From: Jannaschia formosa
GTDB lineage: Bacteria; Pseudomonadota; Alphaproteobacteria; Rhodobacterales; Rhodobacteraceae
Assembly (NCBI RefSeq): GCF_003340555.1
Contig: NZ_QPLJ01000003.1
Coordinates: 186,001 to 250,000, forward strand
Direction of reading: 5' to 3'
DNA length: 64,000 bases
Within the stretch, counting starts at the first letter, position 1. Each line of letters starts with the position of its first letter. The notes below the pieces were generated by a model. It saw only the letters and a program-made list of their open reading frames with translations. It was not told the origin of the DNA and made no database searches. A program made the position numbers and the translations under genes. This document shows, piece by piece, positions 27,012 to 35,358 of the stretch.

Positions 27012-27401
27012 CTATGGCGCGGCGGCGGTCACTTCGACCTCGACCAGGAATTCCGGCCGGGTGAAGCCCGAGACGATCACCAGGGTCGAGGCGGGCAGGC
27101 GGTCGATCCTGGCCAGCCAGGCGTCGCGGGCCGCCATGTAGCCGGGCATGTGGGCGCGGTCGGTGACGAAGGCGTTGATCCGGATGACGTCCGCGGCACC
27201 CATCCCCGCTTCGGCCAGGATCGCCGCGCAATTGGCGAAGCAGAGCCGCGCCTGCGCTTCGGCCCCGTCCGGCACCGTGCCGTCCGCGGCGAGCGCCAGC
27301 TGCCCCGAACTCGCCGCGAGCCGCCAGCCGGGCGGGACCTCGACCCCGTGGGCATAGCGGGCGAAGGGCGGGGCGATGGAGGCAGGGGCAAGGACGCGCA
27401 T
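27012..27401 (-). CDS. RidA/YjgF/YER057c family protein
   Basis: A 129-residue member of the RidA superfamily, which deaminates reactive enamine/imine intermediates. Features include the N-terminal YAHGVEVPPGWRLAASSGQ, the QARLCFANCAAILAEAG helix, and DVIRINAFVTDRAHMPGY; the end is RPEFLVEVEVTAAA. The catalytic Arg is present in RINAF, but the canonical RPxxP/E start differs, so it may be a specialised paralogue. Start at 27401 from the family boundary. It is divergent from the NMT1-type transporter operon at 27601, which may explain its role. Confidence 0.85.
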   Translation of the reverse strand: MRVLAPASIAPPFARYAHGVEVPPGWRLAASSGQLALAADGTVPDGAEAQARLCFANCAAILAEAGMGAADVIRINAFVTDRAHMPGYMAARDAWLARIDRLPASTLVIVSGFTRPEFLVEVEVTAAAP

Positions 27402-27600
27402 GGACCGAGCAGGCCGCAGCCGCGCGCCGGGTGCAAGGGACCGGCGCCCGCCCGAAACGGGATGCGCAAGTGCGCGGCAAACCCGCGCCGGACCGCCCAT
27501 TCCTTGGGCATCGCGATACTCCCCCATCAGGACAACCGGGCAAGCTTGCGATGCCGGGACCGGCACGCTTTCGTTCGGACGGATCAATCCGGGGGACATC

Positions 27601-28599
27601 ATGACGACTCGCTTCCGCCCTATCGCGGCGCCGCTCCTCGCTGGCGCGCTGCTCGCCCTGCCCGCGTCCGCGCAGGACCTCACGCCGGTCAGCTTCGGGA
27701 CCAATTGGGTCGCGCAGGCCGAGCACGGCGGCTTCTACCAGGCCGTCGCCGACGGCACCTACGCGGAATGCGGCCTCGACGTCACCATCGTGCCGGGCGG
27801 CCCGCAGGTGAACAACACCGCGCTGATGCTGGCCGGGCGGATCGACTTCTACATGGGCGGCACGCTCGACGCCTTCTTCGGCGTGGCCGAGGGCCTGCCG
27901 CTGGTCAACGTCATGGCCTCGTTCCAGAAGGACCCGCAGGTCATCCTGACCCATCCCGGCCGGGTCGAGGACTTCGCCGGCCTGACCGACCTGACCATGA
28001 TCGTGCAGGACGGCGCGGCCTATTACGAATGGATGAAGTCCGCCTATGGCTTCACCGACGAGCAGCGCCAGACCTACACGTTCAACCCCGCCCCCTTCAT
28101 CGTCAACGAGGATGCGGGACAACAGGGCTATCTCAGCTCCGAGCCCTTCGCGATCGAGCGCGAGACCGGCTGGGCGCCCGATGTCTACCTGATCGCCGAT
28201 GCGGGCTTCGGGGCCTATTCGACCACGATCCAGACCCTGCGCTCCACCCTGGAGGAGCGGCCGGAGGTCGTGAAGTGCTTCGTCGAGGGCTCCATCGAGG
28301 GCTGGTACAACTACATGTACAACGACAACTCGGCCGCAGACGAGCTGATCAAGGCCGACAACCCGGACATGACCCAGGAGGCGATCGACTACGCCATCGA
28401 GGTGATGACCGCGAACGGGATCGTCGATTCCGGCGACACGCTGGAACTGGGCATCGGCGCCATGACCGAGGAACGGCTGAACAGCTTCTACGCCGCCATG
28501 GCCGAGGCCGGCGTGATCGAGGAGGGGCTCGACATCTCCACCTCCTATGACCTCTCCTACATTAACCAGGGCCACGGGATGGACCTGAAGCCGGAGTGA
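27601..28599 (+). CDS. NMT1/THI5-type ABC substrate-binding protein
   Basis: A 332-residue periplasmic binding protein with a signal peptide (FRPIAAPLLAGALLALPASA). It shows the SsuA/THI5-like fold: FGTNWVAQAEHGGFYQAVADG, LDVTIVPGGPQVNN, and LAGRIDFYMGG. Relatives bind pyrimidines (for example N-formyl-aminomethylpyrimidine) or other small N-heterocycles. The ATG at 27601 follows GGGGGAC. It is the first gene of an operon reaching 35153; the ligand is likely the substrate of the amidohydrolase and creatininase-family genes downstream. Confidence 0.88.
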   Translation: MTTRFRPIAAPLLAGALLALPASAQDLTPVSFGTNWVAQAEHGGFYQAVADGTYAECGLDVTIVPGGPQVNNTALMLAGRIDFYMGGTLDAFFGVAEGLPLVNVMASFQKDPQVILTHPGRVEDFAGLTDLTMIVQDGAAYYEWMKSAYGFTDEQRQTYTFNPAPFIVNEDAGQQGYLSSEPFAIERETGWAPDVYLIADAGFGAYSTTIQTLRSTLEERPEVVKCFVEGSIEGWYNYMYNDNSAADELIKADNPDMTQEAIDYAIEVMTANGIVDSGDTLELGIGAMTEERLNSFYAAMAEAGVIEEGLDISTSYDLSYINQGHGMDLKPE

Positions 28600-28630
28600 C
28601 CGGCGAAACGCGATCCGGCGCTCACAACCT

Positions 28631-28650
28631 CCCCGGGGCCCGCCCCGGGG
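28631..28650 (+). repeat. GC hairpin between binding-protein and ATPase genes
   Basis: Two copies of the palindrome CCCCGGGG at 28631 and 28643 separated by CCCG; together they fold into a strong hairpin. In the middle of an operon it could protect the upstream binding-protein mRNA, a common arrangement for transporters. Confidence 0.5.
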
Positions 28651-28682
28651 ACGGAAACCTGCAAGGAACCGACGCCCCGCAG

Positions 28683-29453
28683 ATGACCGAACCCGACCCC
28701 ATCCTCCGTCTCAGGCAGGTCGACAAGACCTTCGCCGGCAACGTCGTCGCCCTGCGCGGCATGTCGATGGAGGTGCGCCAGGGCGACTTCATCTCGTTGC
28801 TCGGACCCTCGGGCTGCGGCAAGTCCACCGCGCTGCGGCTGATCGCTGGGCTGATGCGGCCGACTCATGGCCGCATCGAATGGGACGGCGGCGCCGGAAC
28901 CGACGATCTGGGCGTCGTCTTTCAGGAACCGACGCTGATGCCCTGGGCCACGGTCGAGAAGAATGTCTGGCTGCCCTTCCGGCTGCGCGGCCAGCCGCTC
29001 TCCCGGACCCGCGACCGCATCCGCGAGGCGCTGGGCCTCGTCGGGCTCGACGGCTTCGCCGAGCGCTACCCGCGCGAATTGTCGGGCGGCATGAAGATGC
29101 GCGTGTCGATCGCCCGCGCCCTCGTCACCAACGCGCGGCTCATCCTGATGGACGAGCCCTTCGCCGCGCTCGACGAGATCACGCGGCAGAAGCTCAACGA
29201 CGACCTGCTGAACCTGAAGGCGCAGACCGGCGCGACCGTGATCTTTGTCACCCATTCCGTCTTCGAAAGCGTGTTCCTCTCGAACCGCATCCTCGTGATG
29301 GCCCCCCGCCCGGGCCGCGTCATCGACGAGATCGCGGTGCCCGAGCCCTATCCCCGCGGCATGGACTGGCGCACCGCCCCAGCCTACGGCGAGATCACGC
29401 GGCGCACCTCGGAGACACTGCATGCGGGCCTCGCCCAGCCCGAGGAGCCGTGA
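28683..29453 (+). CDS. ABC transporter ATPase of the NMT1-type system
   Basis: A 256-residue ABC ATPase of the nitrate/sulfonate/taurine branch: Walker A GPSGCGKST, Q-loop VVFQEPTLMPW, signature LSGGMKMRVSIARAL, and Walker B LILMDEPFAALDE. The ATG at 28683 (MTEPDPILRL) is chosen from family alignment; an open frame 29 codons upstream crosses the hairpin and is not credible. It pairs with the permease at 29604. Confidence 0.88.
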   Translation: MTEPDPILRLRQVDKTFAGNVVALRGMSMEVRQGDFISLLGPSGCGKSTALRLIAGLMRPTHGRIEWDGGAGTDDLGVVFQEPTLMPWATVEKNVWLPFRLRGQPLSRTRDRIREALGLVGLDGFAERYPRELSGGMKMRVSIARALVTNARLILMDEPFAALDEITRQKLNDDLLNLKAQTGATVIFVTHSVFESVFLSNRILVMAPRPGRVIDEIAVPEPYPRGMDWRTAPAYGEITRRTSETLHAGLAQPEEP

Positions 29454-29511
29454 CGCCATGACCCCGGACACTGCCATGCACCGACTGTTAAGGTTAACGC
29501 ACCCTCCCCTT

Positions 29512-29571
29512 CTTCGATGCTCTATAAATATGCCCGGGGGGCGCGCTTGCGCGCGGGGGGCAGAGCCCCCC
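29512..29571 (+). repeat. 3'-end repeat element, copy 1
   Basis: The core CTTCGATGCT, then a TA-rich AAATATGC, a G-run, a variable hairpin (GCGCGC-TT-GCGCGC) and GGGGGGCAGAGCCCCCC. It lies 58 bases after the ATPase stop, inside the 150-base gap before the permease gene and in the sense orientation. Copies 2, 3 and 4 are at 35201, 40392 and (minus) 58031. Confidence 0.75.
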
Positions 29572-29603
29572 TCCCTCCCCTCCCAAGTTCAGGAGACGTC
29601 GAG

Positions 29604-30470
29604 ATGGCCGTGACCGACGGACCCCGCACCGGGCATCTGCCCATCGACACGACCGACCCCGAGGAGGAGCGCCTGGCCCGCCGCCAGCGCATCGAGGACG
29701 CCGCCAGGTGGCTTCTGCCCATCGCCGTCATGGCCGTCGCCATCTGGGGCTGGCACCGGATCGTCGTCGCCAACGAGATCCCGCATTACGTCCTGCCCGG
29801 CCCCGGCCTGGTGCTGGAGACGCTGTGGGAGGATCGCGGCCTCCTCTTCGCCTCGCTGATGATCACCCTGCAGATCACCTTCGCCGCGCTCGCCGTGGCG
29901 GTCATCGGGGGCGTCGGCCTCGCCGTGCTCTTCGCGCAGTCCCGCTGGGCCGAGATGTCGTTCTCGCCCTTCGCGGTGATCCTTCAGGTGACGCCCATCG
30001 TCTCGATCGCGCCGCTGATCTTCATCTACATCGAAAGCCGGCTTGTCGGCCTGTTGCTTTGCGCCTGGATCGTGGCCTTCTTTCCGGTGCTGGCCAACAC
30101 GACGCTCGGCCTGAAGTCTGCGGACCACAACCTGCGTGACCTCTTCGCGATCTACCGCGCGACGCGCTGGCAGCGGCTGATCCACCTGCAGCTGCCCTCG
30201 GCGCTGCCCTACTTCCTCGGCGGGCTGAAGATCGCCGGGGGGCTGGCGCTGATCGGCGCCGTGGTCGCGGAATACGTCGCAGGGACCGGCGGCATCGGGT
30301 CGGGCCTCGCCTTCCGCATCCTCGAGGCGGGCTATCGGCTGAACATCCCGCGGATGTTCGCAGCACTCATCCTGATCGCGCTGACCGGCGTGGCGATCTA
30401 CGGGGCGACCTCGCTGATCGCGCATCTGTCGCTGCGCCGCTGGCACGAATCGGCCCTGAAACGCGAGTGA
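29604..30470 (+). CDS. ABC transporter permease of the NMT1-type system
   Basis: A 288-residue inner-membrane permease (binding-protein-dependent, SsuC/TauC-like) with about six hydrophobic segments. The coupling loop FAIYRATRWQRLIHLQLPSA and the VVAEYVAGTGGIGSGL block are typical. The ATG at 29604 has AGGAGA 7 bases upstream. A 3'-end repeat separates it from the ATPase gene, yet the strand and gene order fit one operon. Confidence 0.88.
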   Translation: MAVTDGPRTGHLPIDTTDPEEERLARRQRIEDAARWLLPIAVMAVAIWGWHRIVVANEIPHYVLPGPGLVLETLWEDRGLLFASLMITLQITFAALAVAVIGGVGLAVLFAQSRWAEMSFSPFAVILQVTPIVSIAPLIFIYIESRLVGLLLCAWIVAFFPVLANTTLGLKSADHNLRDLFAIYRATRWQRLIHLQLPSALPYFLGGLKIAGGLALIGAVVAEYVAGTGGIGSGLAFRILEAGYRLNIPRMFAALILIALTGVAIYGATSLIAHLSLRRWHESALKRE

Positions 30471-30472
30471 CG

Positions 30473-31759
30473 ATGGACTTCCGCACCCTGCCCCCCGACG
30501 TCCGGCTGGAGGACGTGACCGTCCCCGGTTGCCTGATCGGCGACCCGCGCCCGCTGGTCCGCACCAGCCTGTCGGTCGTGGACGGCCTGCTCGCCGCGGA
30601 GGGCGGCGCGCCGGTCGACATGCGCGGAGCCATGGTCTTCCCGTGCTTCACCGACATGCACACCCATCTCGACAAGGGCCATATCTGGCCCCGCTCGCCC
30701 AATCCCGACGGCACCTTCATGGGCGCGCTGGAGACGGTGCGCGCCGACAAGATATCGGACGGGCCGGGCCGCTGGGACGCCGCTGACCTGACCCCGCGGA
30801 TGGAGTTCTCTCTGACCTCCGCCCATGCCCACGGGACAAGCGCGATCCGCACCCATCTCGACTGGTTCGGCGACACCGACGAGGCCGCCCTCTCCTGGGA
30901 GGTGTTCGCGCGGGTCCGCGACGCCTGGGCGGGCCGGATCGCACTGCAGGCCTCGGTGCTGTCCGGGATCGACATGGCCGCCATGCCCGGCGCGCTCGAC
31001 CGCTGCGCCGATCTCGTCGCGTCCCATGGCGGCATCCTAGGGGCCGTCACCTACCCGGAGCCGGGCCTCTCCGACTGGCTCCATGCCTATTTCGAGGCGG
31101 CGACGGCGCGCGGCATGGATCTCGACTTCCACGTCGACGAGACGCTGAACCCCTCGGTCAACACGCTGCGCGACATCGCCGGGATCGCGATCGAGACGAA
31201 GTTCCCCGGGCGGGTCACGGTCGGCCATCTCTGCTCGCTTACCACCATGCCGGAGGCCGAGGCGCTGGCGACGCTGGACCTCGTGGCCGAGGCCGGGCTG
31301 CACGTCGTCTCCCTGCCGATGTGCAACATGTATCTCCAGGACCGCCACGAAGCCCGCACCCCGCGCCACCGAGGCGTCACGCTGGTGCACGAGATGAAGG
31401 CGCGCGGCATCCCGGTCAGCTTCGCCTCCGACAACACCCGGGATCCGTTCTACGCCTATGGCGACATGGACATGCTGGAGGTGATGCGCGAGGCGACGCG
31501 GATCGCGCATCTCGACCATTCCGACGCCGACTGGACCCGTGCCTTCACGACCCAGCCCGCCGCGACCTGCGGCTTCGAGGCGCCCAGCCTCGCCCCCGGC
31601 GCGCCCGCCGACCTCGTCATCGTCCGCGCCCGCAGCTGGACCGAGCTCTTCGCGCGCCCGCAATCCGACCGCATCGTCCTGCGCAGGGGCCGGCAGATCG
31701 ACCGCACCCTGCCCGACTATGCCGTCCTCGACCCATTGATGGAGCCAACATGTCCTTAG
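30473..31759 (+). CDS. Cytosine-deaminase-like amidohydrolase
   Basis: A protein of about 428 residues of the CodA branch of the amidohydrolase superfamily. The metal and catalytic residues are in place: HTHLDKGH near residue 62, FHVDET near 220, GHLCSL near 250, and FASDNTRDPF near 320. CodA-type enzymes hydrolyse C-N bonds of cytosine, isocytosine, creatinine or related rings; the exact substrate is open. The ATG at 30473 is used, with a GTG two codons upstream as alternative. It lies 2 bases after the permease stop, and its own end overlaps the next gene by 10 bases. Confidence 0.82.
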   Translation: MDFRTLPPDVRLEDVTVPGCLIGDPRPLVRTSLSVVDGLLAAEGGAPVDMRGAMVFPCFTDMHTHLDKGHIWPRSPNPDGTFMGALETVRADKISDGPGRWDAADLTPRMEFSLTSAHAHGTSAIRTHLDWFGDTDEAALSWEVFARVRDAWAGRIALQASVLSGIDMAAMPGALDRCADLVASHGGILGAVTYPEPGLSDWLHAYFEAATARGMDLDFHVDETLNPSVNTLRDIAGIAIETKFPGRVTVGHLCSLTTMPEAEALATLDLVAEAGLHVVSLPMCNMYLQDRHEARTPRHRGVTLVHEMKARGIPVSFASDNTRDPFYAYGDMDMLEVMREATRIAHLDHSDADWTRAFTTQPAATCGFEAPSLAPGAPADLVIVRARSWTELFARPQSDRIVLRRGRQIDRTLPDYAVLDPLMEPTCP

Positions 31760-33156
31760 ACGCCGCCATCGACGCCCTTCTCGCCGCCGGCATAGAGATC
31801 GACCGGAAGCCCGCCTCGGTGAAGTCCAAGAGCCGGGACTTCTTCTGGTACTCGCCCGTCCTGAAGGCCCGGCTCGACCATGTCACCGCCGACTTCGTCG
31901 CGACGCCGAAGGACGAAGGCGAGGTGATCGAGGTGCTGCGCATCTGCCATGCCCATGACGTGCCCGTCACGACGCGCGGCGCGGGCACCGGCAATTACGG
32001 GCAGGCCATGCCGCTGGCGGGCGGCTGCGTCCTGCACCTGGCGAAGATGACCGCCATCCGCGAGATCGCGCCCGGGCGGGTCGTCTGCGAGCCGGGCATC
32101 CTGCTCAAGGACCTTGACGCGGCCTGCATCGCCCAGTCCGGGCAGGAGCTGCGGATGTTCTCCTCGACCTGGGCCACGGCGACCATCGGCGGCTTCATCG
32201 CCGGCGGCTCGGGCGGCGTCGGTTCGATCCGCTGGGGCAACCTGCGCGACGTGGGCAACATCCTGCGCCTGCGCGTCGTCACCATGGAGGCCGAGCCCCG
32301 CGTCCTCGAGATCACCGGCGACGACCTGCACCGCGTCAGCCACGCCTACGGCACCAACGGCATCATCACCGAGGTCGAGATGCCGCTCGCCCCCGCCTAT
32401 GACTGGGTCGGCGTGTTCATGGCCTTCGACGACTGGGACGCCGCGTTGCGCTACGGCTACGAACTGGGCGCCTGCGACGGGCTGCTCCTGAAGCTCATCA
32501 CCGTCTTCGAGCCGCCCATCGCCAGCGACTATTTCCAGCGCATGGCTCCGCATGTCGGCAAGGGCGACGCGCTGGTCGCGCTGATGGTCGCCCCGCACGC
32601 GCTGCCCGGCTGGGAGACGTTCAGCAAGGCGCATCCGGGCCGCGTCATCTATCGCAGCGACACGACCGTCTGGGACCGCGACCCCGGCCACGTCTTCGAA
32701 TACACCTGGAACCACACCACCCTGCGCGCGCTGAAGGTCGATCCCTCGATCACCTACCTGCAGATCGCCTATGGCACCGACGACCCGATCGCGCGGGTGG
32801 CCGCCGTGCGCGAGGCGCTGTCGCCCGAGGTGCTGCAGCATGTCGAGGTGACGCGGCAGGGCGGGCGCGTCGCGCTGGGCGGTCTGACGCTGGTGAAGTT
32901 CACCACCGAGGAGCGGCTGGACGAGATCGTCGCCATCCACGAGCGGCTCGGCGCGATGAACTTCAACCCCCACCGCTACACGCTGGAGGAGGGCGGGCGG
33001 CAGGCGGTCGACGCCCGCCAGCTCGACTTCAAGCGCGAGGCCGATCCGAAGGGCCTTCTGAATCCCGGCAAGATGATCGCCTGGGACGACCCGGACTGGT
33101 CCTACGACCAGATGTATTCCTGGCCCGGGCTGAAGCCGAAGGCCGCCGCCGAATAG
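31750..33156 (+). CDS. FAD-binding (PCMH/VAO-type) oxidoreductase
   Basis: A 468-residue flavoprotein with the PCMH FAD-binding fold: VATPKDEGEVIEVLRI, TTRGAGTGNYGQAMPLAGG (pyrophosphate loop), and GFIAGGSGGVGSIRWGNLRD. The C-terminal half is of the glycolate-oxidase/VAO type and ends KGLLNPGKMI, the usual terminal motif. It probably oxidises an alcohol or amine produced in the pathway. The ATG has GGAG upstream and sits inside the end of the amidohydrolase gene. Confidence 0.87.
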   Translation: MSLDAAIDALLAAGIEIDRKPASVKSKSRDFFWYSPVLKARLDHVTADFVATPKDEGEVIEVLRICHAHDVPVTTRGAGTGNYGQAMPLAGGCVLHLAKMTAIREIAPGRVVCEPGILLKDLDAACIAQSGQELRMFSSTWATATIGGFIAGGSGGVGSIRWGNLRDVGNILRLRVVTMEAEPRVLEITGDDLHRVSHAYGTNGIITEVEMPLAPAYDWVGVFMAFDDWDAALRYGYELGACDGLLLKLITVFEPPIASDYFQRMAPHVGKGDALVALMVAPHALPGWETFSKAHPGRVIYRSDTTVWDRDPGHVFEYTWNHTTLRALKVDPSITYLQIAYGTDDPIARVAAVREALSPEVLQHVEVTRQGGRVALGGLTLVKFTTEERLDEIVAIHERLGAMNFNPHRYTLEEGGRQAVDARQLDFKREADPKGLLNPGKMIAWDDPDWSYDQMYSWPGLKPKAAAE

Positions 33157-33166
33157 GCCCTTTCCG

Positions 33167-33748
33167 ATGCCCCGCGCGCACGTCCTCTTCGCTCATCCCG
33201 TCCCCGAATCCCTCGGCGCCGCCGCCCATGCGGCCGCGCTCGACGGGCTGCGCGCGGGCGGGTGGGAGGTGGACGATTGCGACCTCTATGCCGAGCGCTT
33301 CGACCCGGTCCTGACCTGCGAGGAGCGGCGCGGCTACCACGACACGGCGACGAACACGGCGCCGGTGCAGGGATATGTCGACCGGCTGCGCGCCGCGGAC
33401 GCGCTGGTGCTCTGCTTCCCGGTCTGGAACTTCGGCTACCCCGCCATCCTCAAGGGCTGGTTCGACCGTGTGATGCTGCCGGGCGTGTCGTTCCACCTCA
33501 AGGACGGCAGGCTCTCGCCCGCGCTGCGCTTCGGATCGGTCGCGGCCGTCACGACCTACGGCGCCACGCGGCGCATGGCCTGGCTCGCCGGCGACCCGCC
33601 GCGCAAGCTGGTCCACCGCCTCGTCGGCGGCCCGCCCTGGAGCAAGCGGACCCGCTATCTTGCGCAATACGACATGAACAACATCGACCGGGCGGGCTGC
33701 GAGGCCTTCCTCGCCCGCGTCCGCCGCGAGATGGAGAGGTTCCGGTGA
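33167..33748 (+). CDS. Flavodoxin-fold NAD(P)H-dependent oxidoreductase (first of a tandem pair)
   Basis: A 193-residue flavodoxin-fold protein of the NAD(P)H:quinone-oxidoreductase/MdaB type: VLFAHPVPESLGAA at the N terminus, DALVLCFPVWNFGYPAILKGW around residue 80 (the FMN/FAD loop) and FDRVMLPGVSF. It overlaps the next gene, a paralogue, by GTGA. It probably supplies or removes electrons for the FAD enzyme upstream, by inference. Confidence 0.83.
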   Translation: MPRAHVLFAHPVPESLGAAAHAAALDGLRAGGWEVDDCDLYAERFDPVLTCEERRGYHDTATNTAPVQGYVDRLRAADALVLCFPVWNFGYPAILKGWFDRVMLPGVSFHLKDGRLSPALRFGSVAAVTTYGATRRMAWLAGDPPRKLVHRLVGGPPWSKRTRYLAQYDMNNIDRAGCEAFLARVRREMERFR

Positions 33749-34374
33749 GGGCCCTCGTCATCCACTGCCACCCGAAGCCCGACAGCTTTGCCGCCGCCGT
33801 GCGCGATTCCGTGACCGACACGCTGCGCCGGGGCGGCGCCGAGATCCGGCTGCGCGACCTCTATGCCGAGGGCTTCCAGCCCGTGCTGACCGAGGCGGAG
33901 TGGAGCGGCTATCTCGACAGCCCCGCCAACAGGGACCCAGTCGCCGATCACGTCGCCGACCTTCAATGGTGCGACACGCTGATCTTCGTCTACCCGACCT
34001 GGTGGTACGGGCTGCCCGCGATGCTCAAGGGCTGGCTCGACCGGGTGCTGCTGCCTGACGTGGCTTTCCTGATGCCGGAAGGCCCGGGCGAGACGATCCG
34101 CCCCGGCCTCCGGCATATCGAGCGGCTGGGTGTCTTCACCACCTGCGGCGCGTCGCGCTGGCTCACGTTCCTCGTAGGCGCGCCGGGCAAGCGGACGCTG
34201 ATGCGCGGCGTGGGGCTGCTGCTGAAGCCGCGCCACCGCCGCGTCTTCGCCGCGTATTACCTGATGGACAGCGCCACCCGACCCGCGCTCGAGGCGCATC
34301 TGGCGCGGGTCGCCGACAAGACCGCCCGCCTGATCGGCGCGCCCACCCAGGCCACGGAGGCCCCCGCCGAATGA
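33745..34374 (+). CDS. Flavodoxin-fold NAD(P)H-dependent oxidoreductase (second of a tandem pair)
   Basis: A 209-residue paralogue of the preceding protein: LVIHCHPKPDSFAAAV at the start, WCDTLIFVYPTWWYGLPAML and DRVLLPDVAF. It begins with GTG (GTGA overlap, GAGAGG upstream) and ends ATGA-overlapped with the creatininase-family gene. The two paralogues may form a heterodimer or act on successive intermediates; this cannot be seen from sequence. Confidence 0.83.
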   Translation: MRALVIHCHPKPDSFAAAVRDSVTDTLRRGGAEIRLRDLYAEGFQPVLTEAEWSGYLDSPANRDPVADHVADLQWCDTLIFVYPTWWYGLPAMLKGWLDRVLLPDVAFLMPEGPGETIRPGLRHIERLGVFTTCGASRWLTFLVGAPGKRTLMRGVGLLLKPRHRRVFAAYYLMDSATRPALEAHLARVADKTARLIGAPTQATEAPAE

Positions 34375-35153
34375 CCCGCCGCTGGATCGACCGCCCCGCC
34401 CCCTCGCTCGGCATCACCGACGCCACCATCGCCGTACTGCCCACGGCCGCCGTCGAACAGCACGGGCCCCACCTGCCCGTCGGCGTCGACACCCATATCA
34501 ACGAGGGGCTCTGCGACCTGCTGGAGGCCCGCTGCCCCGACAGCCTCGACATCCGCATCCTGCCGATGATGGCCGTCGGCAAGTCGAACGAGCATGTCTG
34601 GGCGCCCGGCACCCTGACCCTGACGGCCGAGACGGCGATGAAGGCCTGGACCGAGATCGGCCTCTCGGTCGCGCGCGCGGGGGTGCGGCGGATGCTGATC
34701 GTGAACTCCCATGGCGGCAACACCGACCTGATCTCGATCGTCGCGCGCGAGCTGAGGGTCCGGACGGGCATGTTCTGCGTGCGCATGGGCTGGGGCGCGG
34801 GGCTACCGCCCCTCGACGTCTACTCGGAGCAGGAGAGGGCCCAAGGCATCCATGGCGGCGATGTCGAGACCTCGCTGATGCTGCACCTGCGCCCCGACAC
34901 GGTGGACATGACGAAGGCCGGGGACTTCCGCTGGACCCACGGGCAGGGCGACATCCCGCCGGTCGGCCCCGTCGCCCATGGCTGGATCGCCTCGGACGTG
35001 CATCCGGCCGGGGTCGCGGGCGAGGCGCATCTCGCCACCGCCGAAAAGGGCCGCTGGACCGCCGAGCACTACGTCGCCGGCGCCATCGACGTGCTCCACC
35101 GCATCGCCGCGCAGGACCTCGCGCGCTTCGTCCCGGTGGAGACGCACTTCTGA
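34371..35153 (+). CDS. Creatininase-family amidohydrolase
   Basis: A 260-residue hydrolase of the creatininase family. Metal ligands are visible: EQHGPHLPVGVD near residue 28, IVNSHGGN near 110, and GIHGGDVETS near 160. Family members open cyclic amides such as creatinine or hydrolyse formamides (ArfB, MftE). Last gene of the operon that begins at 27601, coupled by an ATGA overlap. Its company (CodA-like enzyme, FAD dehydrogenase, flavodoxin-fold reductases) suggests a ring-opening step of an N-heterocycle. Confidence 0.87.
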   Translation: MTRRWIDRPAPSLGITDATIAVLPTAAVEQHGPHLPVGVDTHINEGLCDLLEARCPDSLDIRILPMMAVGKSNEHVWAPGTLTLTAETAMKAWTEIGLSVARAGVRRMLIVNSHGGNTDLISIVARELRVRTGMFCVRMGWGAGLPPLDVYSEQERAQGIHGGDVETSLMLHLRPDTVDMTKAGDFRWTHGQGDIPPVGPVAHGWIASDVHPAGVAGEAHLATAEKGRWTAEHYVAGAIDVLHRIAAQDLARFVPVETHF

Positions 35154-35200
35154 AGTCACCACCTGACCCTCCCTCAGGATCGGCGCGTTCCCGCCCCCTC

Positions 35201-35247
35201 CTTCGATGCTCCAGAAATATGCCGGGGGTCCGGGGGCAGAGCCCCCG
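35201..35247 (+). repeat. 3'-end repeat element, copy 2
   Basis: CTTCGATGCTCCAGAAATAT, then GCCGGGGG and the hairpin CGGGGGCAGAGCCCCCG (35231-35247). It lies 48 bases after the creatininase-family stop and in its orientation; the central variable hairpin of copy 1 is missing here. Confidence 0.75.
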
Positions 35248-35358
35248 GCCCTGCCCTCTCCGCGGGCGCGTCCGGCAGATCTTTCCGGCTGCCCAAGGGC
35301 TTGCCTTCCCCCGGCCCCCGACCGATCCTCGCGCGACCACGACCCCGGAGCCCGCGCC

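Noticed and set aside
28596-28682. Upstream extension of the ABC ATPase starting at 28596
   Set aside because: It would translate through a strong CCCCGGGG hairpin into a peptide unlike any ABC ATPase N terminus; the ATG at 28683 fits the family.
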